Positions 1 to 9,500 of a stretch of 53,827 nucleotides of DNA are shown here, piece after piece; within the stretch, counting starts at the first letter, position 1, and every line of letters begins with the position of its first letter. Under the pieces are notes generated by a model. It saw only the letters and a program-made list of their open reading frames with translations, did no database searches and had not been told where the DNA came from. The stretch spans positions 1-53,827 of the forward strand of contig NZ_WSRP01000018.1 in assembly GCF_009767915.1 (NCBI RefSeq), given 5' to 3'. The position numbers and the translations under genes are program-made. The stretch comes from Parasutterella muris (GTDB taxonomy: Bacteria > Pseudomonadota > Gammaproteobacteria > Burkholderiales > Burkholderiaceae_F).

Positions 1-60
1 AACTTCATTTACCGGGGCTGAAAGTTGTAGCTACCACGGCGTGGAAATCGTAAGATCGGA

Positions 61-150
61 GAAGCCCCGCTACACGGGGCTTCCAGGGATTTTATGCAGT
101 CGTAAACTGTAAAACTCGGGAAAAGAACTCCGGCGCCGTTTGAGGCGCCG
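61..150. terminator. Two GC-rich hairpins in a gene-free stretch
   Basis: The first 281 bases hold no credible gene. Two perfect inverted repeats stand out. One has 9-bp arms (GAAGCCCCG/CGGGGCTTC, 61-69 and 75-83, 5-nt loop); the other has 7-bp arms (CGGCGCC/GGCGCCG, 131-137 and 144-150). Read on the minus strand, the second is followed by GGAGTTCTTTT, so it could terminate transcription from the decayed genes to its right. The first lacks a T-tract. A plus-strand reading frame ends at base 21 (codons NFIYRG, then stop) and may be the tail of a gene lying outside the window; it is too short to judge. Confidence 0.4.
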
Positions 151-281
151 AAGTGTTCGGAAAAATCTTCAGAAGGTTAAAGCCCGGATTCTTCGAGGGT
201 CTGAAGGATTTACTTTTGACGTTTGCCGAAGAGACTGTCTGAGTGCTTCAGGCTCCTTTGTATGAAGAACCAATCCCCGAT

Positions 282-466
282 TTAGAAGCTGTGACTTAAT
301 CCGCTGCTGACTGTCCAGCTGTTGTAGTTACCCACTGAGCTGACCGCTTTCTTGCCTCTGCCGTAGCTTGAGTATGATCGGATATTCATAGGCGGTCGCA
401 ACGGGTCAAAGACGATAATCGTCGCTTTCCGCGCCTTTAATCCTGCCGTTGCCGTAGTTGCCCAGT
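282..466 (-). pseudogene. Remnant of an outer-membrane beta-barrel C-terminus (autotransporter-like)
   Basis: A minus-strand frame running into the stop at 282-284 ends in SWTVSSGLSHSF. The alternating polar/hydrophobic residues and terminal Phe are typical of the last strand recognised by the BAM complex in outer-membrane barrels and autotransporters. A neighbouring frame just upstream (about 466-406) gives GNYGNGRIKGAESDDYRL, also strand-turn-strand in style, but needs a frameshift to join. Upstream the sequence switches abruptly to flavocytochrome c coding sequence. I infer the 3' end of a decayed autotransporter fused to another dead gene. The stretch is short, so chance similarity cannot be excluded. 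Confidence 0.4.
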
Positions 467-1168
467 GCCGCCTGCGGCATAAAGGCCGGGGATCGGCTGC
501 TGGGTGCGAACATTGATGACTTCAGCGTTCTTCGTGATACCGACGCCTCCCATGCAGTAGTGAACTTTGGGCCAGACTCGAGCGGCATAGAACGGAGCTT
601 TTTTAATTTCGATGGCGATATCAAGAGGACGGCCGAACTGGGCGTCTTTCTTCGCGCGGACATAACCGTTGAATTCTTCAACCTGTTTGATAAGCGCCTC
701 TTTAGGAATGCCGTAGTGATCGGCGAGTTCTCCGATCGTGTTGAATTTCTTGATCACGCCGTATTTGAGACCGTTTAGCAGAGTCTGAGCGAGCTAGGCT
801 CCTTCGTTGTCCGTGAAGCAGATCGGATAGACTGGTTTGCCGTTTTCATCCAGTTGCTGAAGGATCGCATTTGCGCAGGCCTTGAGGTCGGCAAGTTCAT
901 TCACGAAGCGGCGGCCGGTGCGTTTATCGACCATGATGCCTTTCGGGGAACCGGCGATGGTGTTGAACTGAGAGACCAGGCCGAAACCTCTTTCGTACGG
1001 AGAGGACCCCGGTCCGAGCTGAATCTGATCAAGCTGAACGGGCAGAGCGCCGAGCGCGAGCATGGCCTGCAGAACTTCACCGGTGGCGCCGGGGAGGTTG
1101 GTCGACTCAAGGTTCGATCCGAGCATCGGGTCCTGCTGCATGCGGAAAGCGCCGTTCTGAGAGAAGCC
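467..1168 (-). pseudogene. Broken flavocytochrome c / fumarate reductase flavoprotein
   Basis: This is a fragment of an FAD_binding_2-family reductase (fumarate reductase/urocanate reductase-like flavocytochrome c). Readable pieces in one frame are GFSQNGAFRMQQDPMLGS, IMVDKRTGRRFVNE, YPICFTDNEGA, then a TAG stop (794-796), then LAQTLLNGLKYGVIKKF, VHYCMGGVGITKNAEV and IPGLYAAG. Sequence on both sides of the TAG is in the same frame and family-like, so the stop is a nonsense mutation and not a boundary between genes. The FAD-binding N-terminus and cytochrome/FMN parts are missing upstream, and the C-terminus breaks off after AAG. Such reductases pass respiratory electrons to fumarate or related enoates in the periplasm; this copy cannot. 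Confidence 0.8.
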
Positions 1169-1212
1169 GTCTGGGGAAACACGGGATCGATTTTTAAAAC
1201 TTTGGACGCAAA

Positions 1213-1240
1213 TAAAAAATCCCAGGTTTAAAACCCGGGA
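1213..1240 (-). terminator. Rho-independent terminator of the plsC-cdsA unit
   Basis: On the minus strand TCCCGGGTTT and AAACCTGGGA form a roughly 9-bp stem (one G-T pair) directly followed by six T residues. It lies 20 bases beyond the stop of the cytidylyltransferase gene. Confidence 0.8.
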
Positions 1241-1260
1241 TCGTGAAGCGTTTCGGCCGT

Positions 1261-2217
1261 TTAGACGTCCATAAAGAAGAAAATGATCGAGTGATAGAAG
1301 ACCGGAGCGGAGAAGAAGAGCATCTCCATGCGGTCCAGCGCCCCTCGAGTCAGAACCATGCTGGTGTCAAGCCTCTTGGCGCCCAGCGAGCGTTTAATAC
1401 TGGACATCACCAGGGCGCCAAGGGTCCCTGAAATAATAATGACGAGCGACATCAAAGGAGCCTGCCAGGCGCGGAACGGTGTCATCCAGAAAAGTGCTGA
1501 GCCCATGATCAGAGCTCCCACACTGCCGATAATGATGCCTTTGTAAGTCTTATACTGATTACTCCAGCTTGGTCTGCCGCCCCAGATCGCAGATGCCATG
1601 ATTTGGAACAAGTCCGCAAAATACAGGACTAAGAGGAAATACAGCATCATAAGCGGTCCGCTCGAATTAAAGCGGGAGAGATTCAGTGTCGCGATTGCGG
1701 GCGCGTGACTCACACAGAAGATCGCGATCATAATGCCCCACTGTACTTTGGCGACACGGTCAAGGAAACGGTCCGTATCTTTAGCAAGCGCCATGACAAC
1801 CGGAAGCAGAAGGAATAAATAAACCGGGATAAAGAGTGTGAAAAATCCGATTTCTTTGAAGCCCAGCAGCAGGTACTGCACCGGAATCGCGATGTAAAAG
1901 GCAATGATCAGAATCAGGTGGTCGAGCCTTCGCGTCGGAGTCAAGGAAATAAATTCTCGCAGCGCAAAGAACGATGCAAGCGCAAAGAAAAGCAAGAGGG
2001 CAGCGTCCCCAAGCCAGAAAGCAATAACAAATACGAAGATTAGCGGCCAGGACGCGCGTACGCGAGAGTTGACGACCTGAAGACTGTTGAGTCTTGCTTC
2101 ATTGCCTTCGGCTTTTTTAACGAGCAGGTTGCCAATAACGGTGCCTGCCGCCGACAAGAAGATCAAGACCGCCAGGATCGTGAAATAAGCTTCATTGGTA
2201 GAAAATCCCCATCTCAT
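1261..2217 (-). CDS. Phosphatidate cytidylyltransferase, CdsA/YnbB family
   Basis: This 318-residue polytopic membrane protein is predicted to make CDP-diacylglycerol from phosphatidic acid and CTP, the branch point of phospholipid synthesis, at the inner membrane. Hydrophobic segments run throughout. The C-terminal family signature is present in variant form: SSIKR near 272-276, then TRGALDRMEML near 290-300, the equivalent of the S-x-x-K-R and G-G-x-x-D-R positions. The ATG lies only 2 bases after the acyltransferase stop, so the two are co-transcribed. This acyltransferase/cytidylyltransferase pairing resembles E. coli ynbA/ynbB-type loci and suggests a second, accessory CDP-DAG route in addition to the housekeeping cdsA, which is not in this window. 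The family is confident; the specialised role is inferred. Confidence 0.85.
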   Translation of the reverse strand: MRWGFSTNEAYFTILAVLIFLSAAGTVIGNLLVKKAEGNEARLNSLQVVNSRVRASWPLIFVFVIAFWLGDAALLLFFALASFFALREFISLTPTRRLDHLILIIAFYIAIPVQYLLLGFKEIGFFTLFIPVYLFLLLPVVMALAKDTDRFLDRVAKVQWGIMIAIFCVSHAPAIATLNLSRFNSSGPLMMLYFLLVLYFADLFQIMASAIWGGRPSWSNQYKTYKGIIIGSVGALIMGSALFWMTPFRAWQAPLMSLVIIISGTLGALVMSSIKRSLGAKRLDTSMVLTRGALDRMEMLFFSAPVFYHSIIFFFMDV

Positions 2218-2219
2218 TT

Positions 2220-2900
2220 TTATAACTCCCTGGCTAAGCTGATAACGGACGCTCTGGCCTTTTCTAGAAACTCTTCCTTGCCTTCGTCAGGCGAATGGGG
2301 CAAAGGCGCGCCAAAGCGCACGGAACATAAGGTCGGTACCGGAAGCAGGGCTCCCTTTGGCATCGAGCGGTGCAGATTTTCTAAGTAGACGGGAATCAGT
2401 TCCACCTCCGGGAACTCTCGCATCAGTCTCCAAATTCCGCTCTTAAAAGGTCCGGGAAGCGGCTGAGGTGTTCTTGTGCCTTCGGGGAAAATGATGAGGG
2501 AGGAGCCATCTGCAAGTGCTTGTCTCATTGGATCCAGCGGATCGCTGCCTTCTCTGCGCTTACGGTCCACCAGAACGACGTTGAGTTCGTCAACAGCGAT
2601 GCGTCTTCGAATACCGGTTTCCCAATAATCTTTAGCGGCGACCGGACGGGTGAGCGGTCGCAGGGCCCGAGGAAGCGCCGACCAAATCACAATCGTGTCC
2701 AGGTGACTGGAATGATTGGCGAAATAGATTCGCTGTTTTTTCTCCGGTGAACAGCCGATCCACTGAGGATAAGCGCCGACGAGCAGACGTGTCATCCAGA
2801 CCATCGGTGTCATGAATTTGAATGCGTGTTTCACTTGAGATCCAAAATAAAAGAGATATCCGTTAATTATGCCTCTATAACTACGGCTCGTGCAGAGCAA
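2220..2900 (-). CDS. 1-acylglycerol-3-phosphate acyltransferase, PlsC family
   Basis: This is a membrane-associated acyltransferase predicted to acylate lysophosphatidic acid to phosphatidic acid, the substrate of the next gene's enzyme. The catalytic HX4D motif (H63-D68 in NHSSHLD) and substrate motif FPEGTR (138-143) are intact at normal spacing. The longest frame opens with a TTG at 2900. More likely starts are the GTG at 2834 (behind GGATCT) or the ATG at 2813, which would give a protein of about 197-204 residues; none has a strong ribosome-binding site. It is immediately followed by the cytidylyltransferase gene. Confidence 0.85.
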   Translation of the reverse strand: MLCTSRSYRGIINGYLFYFGSQVKHAFKFMTPMVWMTRLLVGAYPQWIGCSPEKKQRIYFANHSSHLDTIVIWSALPRALRPLTRPVAAKDYWETGIRRRIAVDELNVVLVDRKRREGSDPLDPMRQALADGSSLIIFPEGTRTPQPLPGPFKSGIWRLMREFPEVELIPVYLENLHRSMPKGALLPVPTLCSVRFGAPLPHSPDEGKEEFLEKARASVISLAREL

Positions 2901-3088
2901 AAATACAGAGAAATACGGAATTTCGTATGGAAGAGAAGAGGTGGAGGATCCTGGATACAGCCTGCTATTTCTTGATTTTTAAAAGAAAAGGAACAATATT
3001 TTGCAGTGATTTGGAGATATTTGTCCGCCAACTTAGTTAGACTGATCGCTTCTTGTAAGCACTCATTTTCTGGAAAGAATCGGAATTT

Positions 3089-4255
3089 ATGTTTCACCCG
3101 CTGCGCTCCAAGGCGGCTTGCGCCGTTTTCTTCTTTCTGCCGGGACTCTATTACGGCCTTATCGTTTCTCGTCTGCCGGCAATCAAGATGCATGTCGGTC
3201 TCAGTGATTCTCAGATCGGCCTCTGCCTCTTTATGTTCGGCTGCTTTGGTTTGCTCGGTCTGCTTTTCAGTCCCAAGCTGATCAGCCGCTTCTCCAGTCG
3301 GATGGTGCTTTGCGTCAATGCGGTTTTATGCTTCCTCGGTCTTTTAGGCATCGGCTTTGCGCAGACGGTCCCGCAGATTTTTGTCGCTTTCGGGATATGC
3401 GGATTCTCAGTCAGTCTGCTTGACGGAGCGATGAACACGCAGGGTGTTCTTTACGAGAAAGCGTCCAAGCGTCCCACTTTGAATCTGTTCCATGCTTTTT
3501 ACAGTCTTGGAGCGGTATTTGCGTCTGCAGCCGGGTCTGTGTGTGCTGCGCTTGCCATCGGCAGCGGCATCAACTTTCTTGTCGCTTCTGCCGCGTTCGT
3601 GGTGCTGAGTCTTTCTCTCAGCGGCTATCTCCTTTCGGACCGTACAGCTTTAACCTCGGCCTCGACGGGTTCAAAGAAGCATCGTCTGCCTGCGGTTGTG
3701 ATGATCTGCGCGGTTTGCTCTCTGCTCGCTTACGCGTCTGAAGGCTCCGTAGGAGAGTGGGGCGGCCTGTACCTTACGGGCGACAAAGGCGCGGATCAGT
3801 CTGTAGCGGCGCTCGTGTACGGATTGTTTTCGATTGTGACCTTCTTTGCGCGTTTGGCGGGAGACCCGCTTCGCACGAAGTTTGGCGAAAACAATCTGAT
3901 GCTATGCGGTCTTGCGCTGGCACTTGCCGCAATGGGTGTTGTCCTGAAAGCCGATTCCGCTTATACGGTACTTGCGGCATATGCGGTCATGGGACTTGGT
4001 TTCGCGCATGTGATTCCGACGCTTTTCAGCATCGCGGGTCGCAACGGCATAATTCCGGCTGCAAGCGCAACGGCGGCAGTCGCGTTTATGTCCTACGCCG
4101 GCCTTCTTTTTGTTCCGCCCTGCATCGGCTGGGTCGCGCAGCATTTCTCGCTGCACGCGGCGCTCTGCCTTGTGCCCGTGATGATCGCGGTCATTTTTAT
4201 TCTCACGCTGAGACTCAGATCGCTCTCAGTCCGGAATTCCGAGCTTACGCCGTAG
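3089..4255 (+). CDS. MFS transporter, YbjJ-like
   Basis: A 388-residue major facilitator protein with about twelve hydrophobic segments. The N-terminal pattern, PGLYYGLIVSRLPAIK followed by LSDSQIGLCLFMFG, is typical of the YbjJ group of MFS carriers, whose substrates are unknown. The ATG is preceded by GGAAAG. The gene stands alone, divergent from plsC; its last 11 bases overlap the 3' end of the convergent tldD. No terminator was seen between them, so the convergent transcripts probably overlap. Confidence 0.85.
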   Translation: MFHPLRSKAACAVFFFLPGLYYGLIVSRLPAIKMHVGLSDSQIGLCLFMFGCFGLLGLLFSPKLISRFSSRMVLCVNAVLCFLGLLGIGFAQTVPQIFVAFGICGFSVSLLDGAMNTQGVLYEKASKRPTLNLFHAFYSLGAVFASAAGSVCAALAIGSGINFLVASAAFVVLSLSLSGYLLSDRTALTSASTGSKKHRLPAVVMICAVCSLLAYASEGSVGEWGGLYLTGDKGADQSVAALVYGLFSIVTFFARLAGDPLRTKFGENNLMLCGLALALAAMGVVLKADSAYTVLAAYAVMGLGFAHVIPTLFSIAGRNGIIPAASATAAVAFMSYAGLLFVPPCIGWVAQHFSLHAALCLVPVMIAVIFILTLRLRSLSVRNSELTP

Positions 4256-5693
4256 CGGTTCCGCCGACGGTCAGACCGTCAATACGCAGTGTCGGCATAC
4301 CGACACCCGTCGGTACGTGCTGACCGTTCTTGCCGCAGACACCGTTGCCCTGATCAAGCTTCAGGTCCGAGCCGACCAAAATAATCTTGGTGAGCGCGTC
4401 CGCGCCGTTTCCGGTCAGAGTCGCGCCTTTGACCGGAGCCGTGAGTCTGCCTTTTTCAATGAGCCAGGCTTCACTCATGGAGAATACAAAATTGCCGTTG
4501 GTGATATCGACCTGGCCGCCGCCGAAATTAGACGCGTAAATGCCGTAGTCAACGCTTTCGATAATTTCCTGCGGATCGGTCTCGCCTTCGAGCATGTAGG
4601 TGTTGGTCATACGCGGCATCGGAAGGTGCGCAAAGCTTTCTCTTCGGCCGTTTCCGGTAAGCGGAAGATTCATGAGACGGGCGCTCATTTCGTCATGCAT
4701 AAAGCCGCGCAGCACACCTTCGTCGATCAGCGTCGTGCAGGCGGCGAGGTTGCCTTCGTCATCAATCGCCAGAGAGCCTCTGCGGCCAACAATGGTGCCG
4801 TCGTCAATTACTGTCACAAGCGGCGAAGCAACGCGCTCGCTCACTCGGCCGGTGAATACGCTCGTGCCCTTGCGAATGAAATCCGCTTCAAGTCCGTGTC
4901 CGACCGCTTCGTGAAGCAGTACACCCGGCCAGCCGCTTCCGAGCACCACCGGGAAGGAGCCCGCCGGAGCAGCGATCGCTTCGAGATTGCGCACCGCCGC
5001 GTCAACCGCCTGAGCGGCGTAATTGCCGAGAATCGAATCCGTGAAGTAGGACAGGCCGAATCGGCCTCCGCCGCCCGCAAATCCGGTCTGCGTGTTGTCG
5101 CCCTTGCGGACAATGACCTGAAGTCCCATACGCACAAGCGGACGAATATCGCCGATCAGCGTGCCGTCCATCTTGGCGATAAGAATCATGTCGTGCGAAG
5201 AGGCGACATGCGCGGTCACCTGCGTGATAAGCGGGCTTCTTGCGCGCGCAAACTGCTCAAGCCGCTTAACGAGCTCAATCTTCTCGGAGGTTTGCGCAAG
5301 TTCAATCGGGTTGATCGGCTCATAAAGATGCCGCTCGGCTTCCTTGGGCGTGACTTTGACTGTTGTCTCGCGTTCAGCAGAGGCGCCGATCGCCCGCACT
5401 GTCTTTACCGCCTCAAAAAGCGCTTCTTTACTGATGACATCCGAATACGCAAGTGCATGCTTTTCTCCCGAAACGGCTCTTACGCCGACACCGATATCCG
5501 TACTGTAGTCGCCCGTCTTGATGATGCTTTCCTCAAGCACATAAGACTCGGCAACGGTGCGCTGAAAATAGAAATCGGCGTAATCGATGTCAAAACCGGA
5601 AAAAAGCGCAAAGGCTTCTTTCAGCATGTTCTCATCAATTCCATTGGCGTAAAGCAGTTCTTTGACTGCGGTGGAAGTATTCTCAAAGCTCAT
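4245..5693 (-). CDS. tldD: Metalloprotease TldD
   Basis: TldD is the catalytic subunit of the TldD/TldE (PmbA) zinc protease, which degrades unfolded peptides and matures microcin-like RiPPs in other bacteria. The zinc signature HEAVGH, followed by GLEADF, lies near residues 261-266, and the conserved GSGWPGVLLHEAVGHG context is intact. Length (about 482 residues) is normal. The ATG at 5693 is preferred over an in-frame GTG at 5702. Either start lies inside the end of the preceding amidase gene, suggesting translational coupling. The partner tldE/pmbA is not in the window. Confidence 0.95.
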   Translation of the reverse strand: MSFENTSTAVKELLYANGIDENMLKEAFALFSGFDIDYADFYFQRTVAESYVLEESIIKTGDYSTDIGVGVRAVSGEKHALAYSDVISKEALFEAVKTVRAIGASAERETTVKVTPKEAERHLYEPINPIELAQTSEKIELVKRLEQFARARSPLITQVTAHVASSHDMILIAKMDGTLIGDIRPLVRMGLQVIVRKGDNTQTGFAGGGGRFGLSYFTDSILGNYAAQAVDAAVRNLEAIAAPAGSFPVVLGSGWPGVLLHEAVGHGLEADFIRKGTSVFTGRVSERVASPLVTVIDDGTIVGRRGSLAIDDEGNLAACTTLIDEGVLRGFMHDEMSARLMNLPLTGNGRRESFAHLPMPRMTNTYMLEGETDPQEIIESVDYGIYASNFGGGQVDITNGNFVFSMSEAWLIEKGRLTAPVKGATLTGNGADALTKIILVGSDLKLDQGNGVCGKNGQHVPTGVGMPTLRIDGLTVGGTATA

Positions 5694-6507
5694 ATTCAAC
5701 ACGATGGTTTAAAGCGGGCAGGGACTCGCGGACCCGACGCAGAAAAAGCGGATCGACCGTAGAGCATAACACTCCGGTTTCGTGTCCGTTGAGCTGTCCG
5801 ATGACCGTTCCCCATGGGTCAACCGCGGTGGAGTGGCCCCAGAACGCCCGACCGCATGAGGAGCGGCCGGCCTGAGCCGAAGCAAAGACATAACTGAGGT
5901 TTTCAATGGCGCGGGCGCGCAGCAGAACTTCCCAATGCACCTTGCCGGTTGTGGTCGTAAAGGCGGCCGGAAGAAGGAAACAATCCACGCCCGACTGCAG
6001 GCGGAAAAGCTGAGGGAATCTCAAGTCATAACAGACCGCAAGCCCGACTCGGACGTCGGTGCCGTTGTCAAGCGGAATCGTAAAGGAGACCGGCTTGTGT
6101 CCGGGCGTGTAGAGTTCGGACTCGTCGTAGCGCTCGTTTGTTCCTTCGTAAGAGAATAGATGCACTTTGTCGTAGCGGGCTGCTTCCTGACCAAACGCGT
6201 CGTAAACCAAAAGCGAGTTTGTCACATGATTGGGTTCCGGGCTCTTCAGGGGGAGGGTGCCGGCGGCAATCCAAATGCCTAAGCTGCGGGCAAGCGCGGA
6301 CATCACGCTTTGAATCGGACCGTCCTGGTAAGTTTCAGCGTTTTTAAGCACCTCTTCACTGCTGCCGGTCACCAGAGAAAACAGTTCAGGTAAAACAACC
6401 AGATTGGCGCCCTCGCGCGCGGCCCTGCGGATCAGCATTTCTGCGGTCTGTAGGTTCGCCGCGGTATCTGGCCCTGAAGTCATCTGGCAAGTTGCGATGC
6501 GAAGCAT
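5683..6507 (-). CDS. Carbon-nitrogen hydrolase (nitrilase superfamily, Nit/omega-amidase-like)
   Basis: A 274-residue cytosolic amidase with the complete Glu-Lys-Cys triad: E41 in VVLPELFSL, K114 in YDKVHLFSYE and C159 in AVCYDLRFPQLFR. The sequence around these residues matches the Nit1/Nit2 branch, whose characterised members hydrolyse deaminated glutathione or alpha-ketoglutaramate (metabolite repair). It sits between yhdP and tldD, an order common in betaproteobacteria, and overlaps tldD at its 3' end. The exact substrate cannot be read from sequence. Confidence 0.9.
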   Translation of the reverse strand: MLRIATCQMTSGPDTAANLQTAEMLIRRAAREGANLVVLPELFSLVTGSSEEVLKNAETYQDGPIQSVMSALARSLGIWIAAGTLPLKSPEPNHVTNSLLVYDAFGQEAARYDKVHLFSYEGTNERYDESELYTPGHKPVSFTIPLDNGTDVRVGLAVCYDLRFPQLFRLQSGVDCFLLPAAFTTTTGKVHWEVLLRARAIENLSYVFASAQAGRSSCGRAFWGHSTAVDPWGTVIGQLNGHETGVLCSTVDPLFLRRVRESLPALNHRVEYEL

Positions 6508-6525
6508 AGTTAAATAAACCTAAAT

Positions 6526-9500
6526 TTAAAACTTATGAGAGTCGACTTTGGTCACAATCGGATCAGCCCACGTGCCTGTGACGTTGTATTCAAAGGAGAA
6601 AAGCTTGCTGAGCGGATCCTTGAAGATCAGCTGCGCGAGGAAGCTGCCGATGCCTGCAATCGGATTGGCGATGGCGAGCGCGATCGAGGCGCCTGCGGCG
6701 TTGACATCCGGAAGGACCAGCAGATGGAGATTTTCCGTCTCCTTCTGTGTATTGATGGTGCCGTTCATGACCACAGTCGCGCTTCCGCCGACGAGCGTGA
6801 GTCCCTTGATGTTCATGAGGCCGTTGTTAATGTCCGCTTTGCCCTGAATCGTCGTGAAGTTAAAGCCGGAAGAGTAGAAATCGCGGAAATCAAGCGTCAG
6901 ATAGCGTGTCAGCGACTGAAGCGAGAGCAGCGAGAGCAGCTTGGCCGCGGGGCCCGGCTGGATCTTCAGGATTTCTCCTCGGCGCAGATCGATATTGAGG
7001 GTGCCGTCGAAACTTTCCGTATTGAAGCCGAGCGGCGTGCCCTCCCAGGACAGATCGCCTTTGATGGAACCGCTTCCGGCGCTGATCAGGTTAGGCATGT
7101 CCAGTCTTGTCAGCATTCCGCCAAGACTCTTGATTTCATTGTCGAGCAGCAGATGCGTTTCGTTAAATCCGTCAAAGCGTTTGAGCCAGCTTCCGGAAGA
7201 TTTCAGCGTCGCGGCCGGATTTGTGACGTTGAGCTTCTGAATCTGCCAGAGGTGTCCGTTGGCCGCAACTGTGTTGCGTGCGACGAGCTCAACGTGTCCG
7301 AGGCGTCTCTTGCCGTAAGTCAGATCTCCGATAACCGCATTAATGGCAGGCCATCCGCCTTGAATTTCAACCGGCTTGGTTTCTTCCGCAACGGTCTCAG
7401 CCGCGTCCGGAATATAAAGCTTGGAGAGGTTGGCGGTGAGATGAGGCTCAACTCCTTTGCCGCCCTTTCTCCAGTTAATCGCGCCCTGGATCTGATTGCT
7501 TCGAATTGAAGCCGAGAGCTGGCCGTTGACGCTCTTACCGATGATCGTCAGATTGTTCTGATTGAAGTTCTCCAGTTCAAGCTCTCCGATCGAGATGCGC
7601 GCCGACGCGATATCGGGCAGCTTGATGACCTTGTTCTTTTGATTGGCATTGCTTTCAGTTTTATCAAGCGCGTCAAAAACTTTGGTCCAGGCAGCCGCCG
7701 ATAGGAACGACGTGTCAAAAGCGACGGCATAACCATGCTGCGGAAGAGACGGAAGGGACTTATTGCCGATGGCGCAGCGATCGATCTCTCCGTTTTTCAG
7801 GATAAATTCCGTGCTGAGGTAGTCATCGACCATGACGGAAACGTCGGTCAGACTTCCGGAGGAGTTAATCGTCAGATGAAGCGGGGAAGTCTGCGCGGCC
7901 GGTTTTGTCATCGGAGAGGGCAGTGCACTCTCAAGACCCTTGAGCGGGCTCTTGATATCAACGTTCACATCGCTGCCGTCGATTTTGATGTTCGCAGCGA
8001 AGGTCGCTGAGCCGCGGAAGTAATCTTTGGAAATGAGTGCGAGCTCTTCATTCGGAATGATCTGCGGAAGCGCTTTCGCAGGGACCGTTCCCGAGGCTTT
8101 GACTTCGATCGCGCCTTTGCTGTTGGTTACGATCGAAGCAGTAACCGGTTCGTCAAAACAGAGTGCTTTAATGTTCTGCGCATTCGCGCCTTTTTCAGAG
8201 AACTGAACCGTACCGGAAACCTGTGTCAGATCGGGAATCTGATAGTGACGGAAATTGATGCTGTCGTTTTCTGCCGTGAAGGCGCCGTTCACGGCGACGC
8301 TGCCCGGACCGTCAAGCGGGATTTTCAGTCCGAGCTGAAGAGTTCCGCTGCCGCTTCCCTCCGCCTTGCTGAAGAGCTCAGCGGTATAGCCGTTTACCGG
8401 CGAGGCTTTAACGTAAGCCAGATAGCTTGGGATGTCGCCCTTGGCGGACGCGTCCACATCCAGCCATACGGTATCGGCGCTGAAGGACGGAATATCCACC
8501 TTCGCGGAAATCAAAGAAGCGTTCTTGTAGGAGCCTTTATCGGCCGTGATATGCATTCCGTCGCCGACGAAGCGCACCACGCCTCCGACCTTGGTGAATA
8601 CCGGCCAGATGCCGCCCGCTTTGTTCTGAGCGGACGGTTTGTCAAACTTGAGCGGATAAACGTCCAGCGTGACGTCGTCGGCATTGACCGTGACTTCAAA
8701 TTTTTCGTTTTCCGAGCCTTCGAACGGGAAGTTGTGGAGCTGACCGAGGATACGCGCAGAGCCGCCGGTCGCTTTCCCTTTCAGCAGGCCGTAACGAAGC
8801 CAGTTGATCGTGTCGGTACCGACGATAAGCGGCATGTATTTCCACACGGCAGCCGCGTTGCCGCGATTGATACCGGCCGTGATATCCATAAAGCCGAAGG
8901 GGGATCCGTCTGTGCGGTAGGTGCCGTTTACTGTGACGGAAGCGTCCGCGTTTTCCAGCGTGACGTCTTTCAGGTTTATAGAGAAGCGATCCTGCGTGCT
9001 CCATTCAACCGTGCCGGTGAGATTGTCCAAACGGAAAGCGGCTGAAGAGAACAGTCCCGGGAACGCGAAATCCGCGCCCTTTGTCTGCAGAACCGCGGTC
9101 CCGACACCGTTCTTCATCGAGACGTCGGCCGTCATGTTCTGAAAGCCCGGAAGCCACAATGTATTGTTTTTGCCCTGGGCGCCGAAAGAGCTGAAATTAA
9201 CAATCTTGAGCGAACCGTTGTATTCCTTCGGGGCGTCAGGAGAGCCCTGCCAGCTGATATCGACATTGCTCAGGTTTCCGGAGAGCCTGCGCGCTGCGAT
9301 GAAGGACTTGAATTCTTTCGGAAGCGGCAGAGACGGCAGAAGAGCCGAGAGGCTCTTGAAGTCAACTTCGTCCGCCTTAAAAGAGCCGCCCGAGAATGAA
9401 TTGTTTTCCGTACGATTGAGCTTAACCGCTAAATTCAGGGGCGGAAGCACTTCGCCGCTTTCAAGCTCGAATCCGAAATCTTCGGTAGAGACCGAGTAAT

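Noticed and set aside
794-796. In-frame TAG as a readthrough or pyrrolysine codon
   Set aside because: Both ends of the gene are also truncated, so a nonsense mutation in a dead gene is the simpler reading.
4317-5762. Long plus-strand frame opposite tldD
   Set aside because: Arg/His/Ala-rich low-information translation covering the TldD zinc motif in reverse; no independent support.
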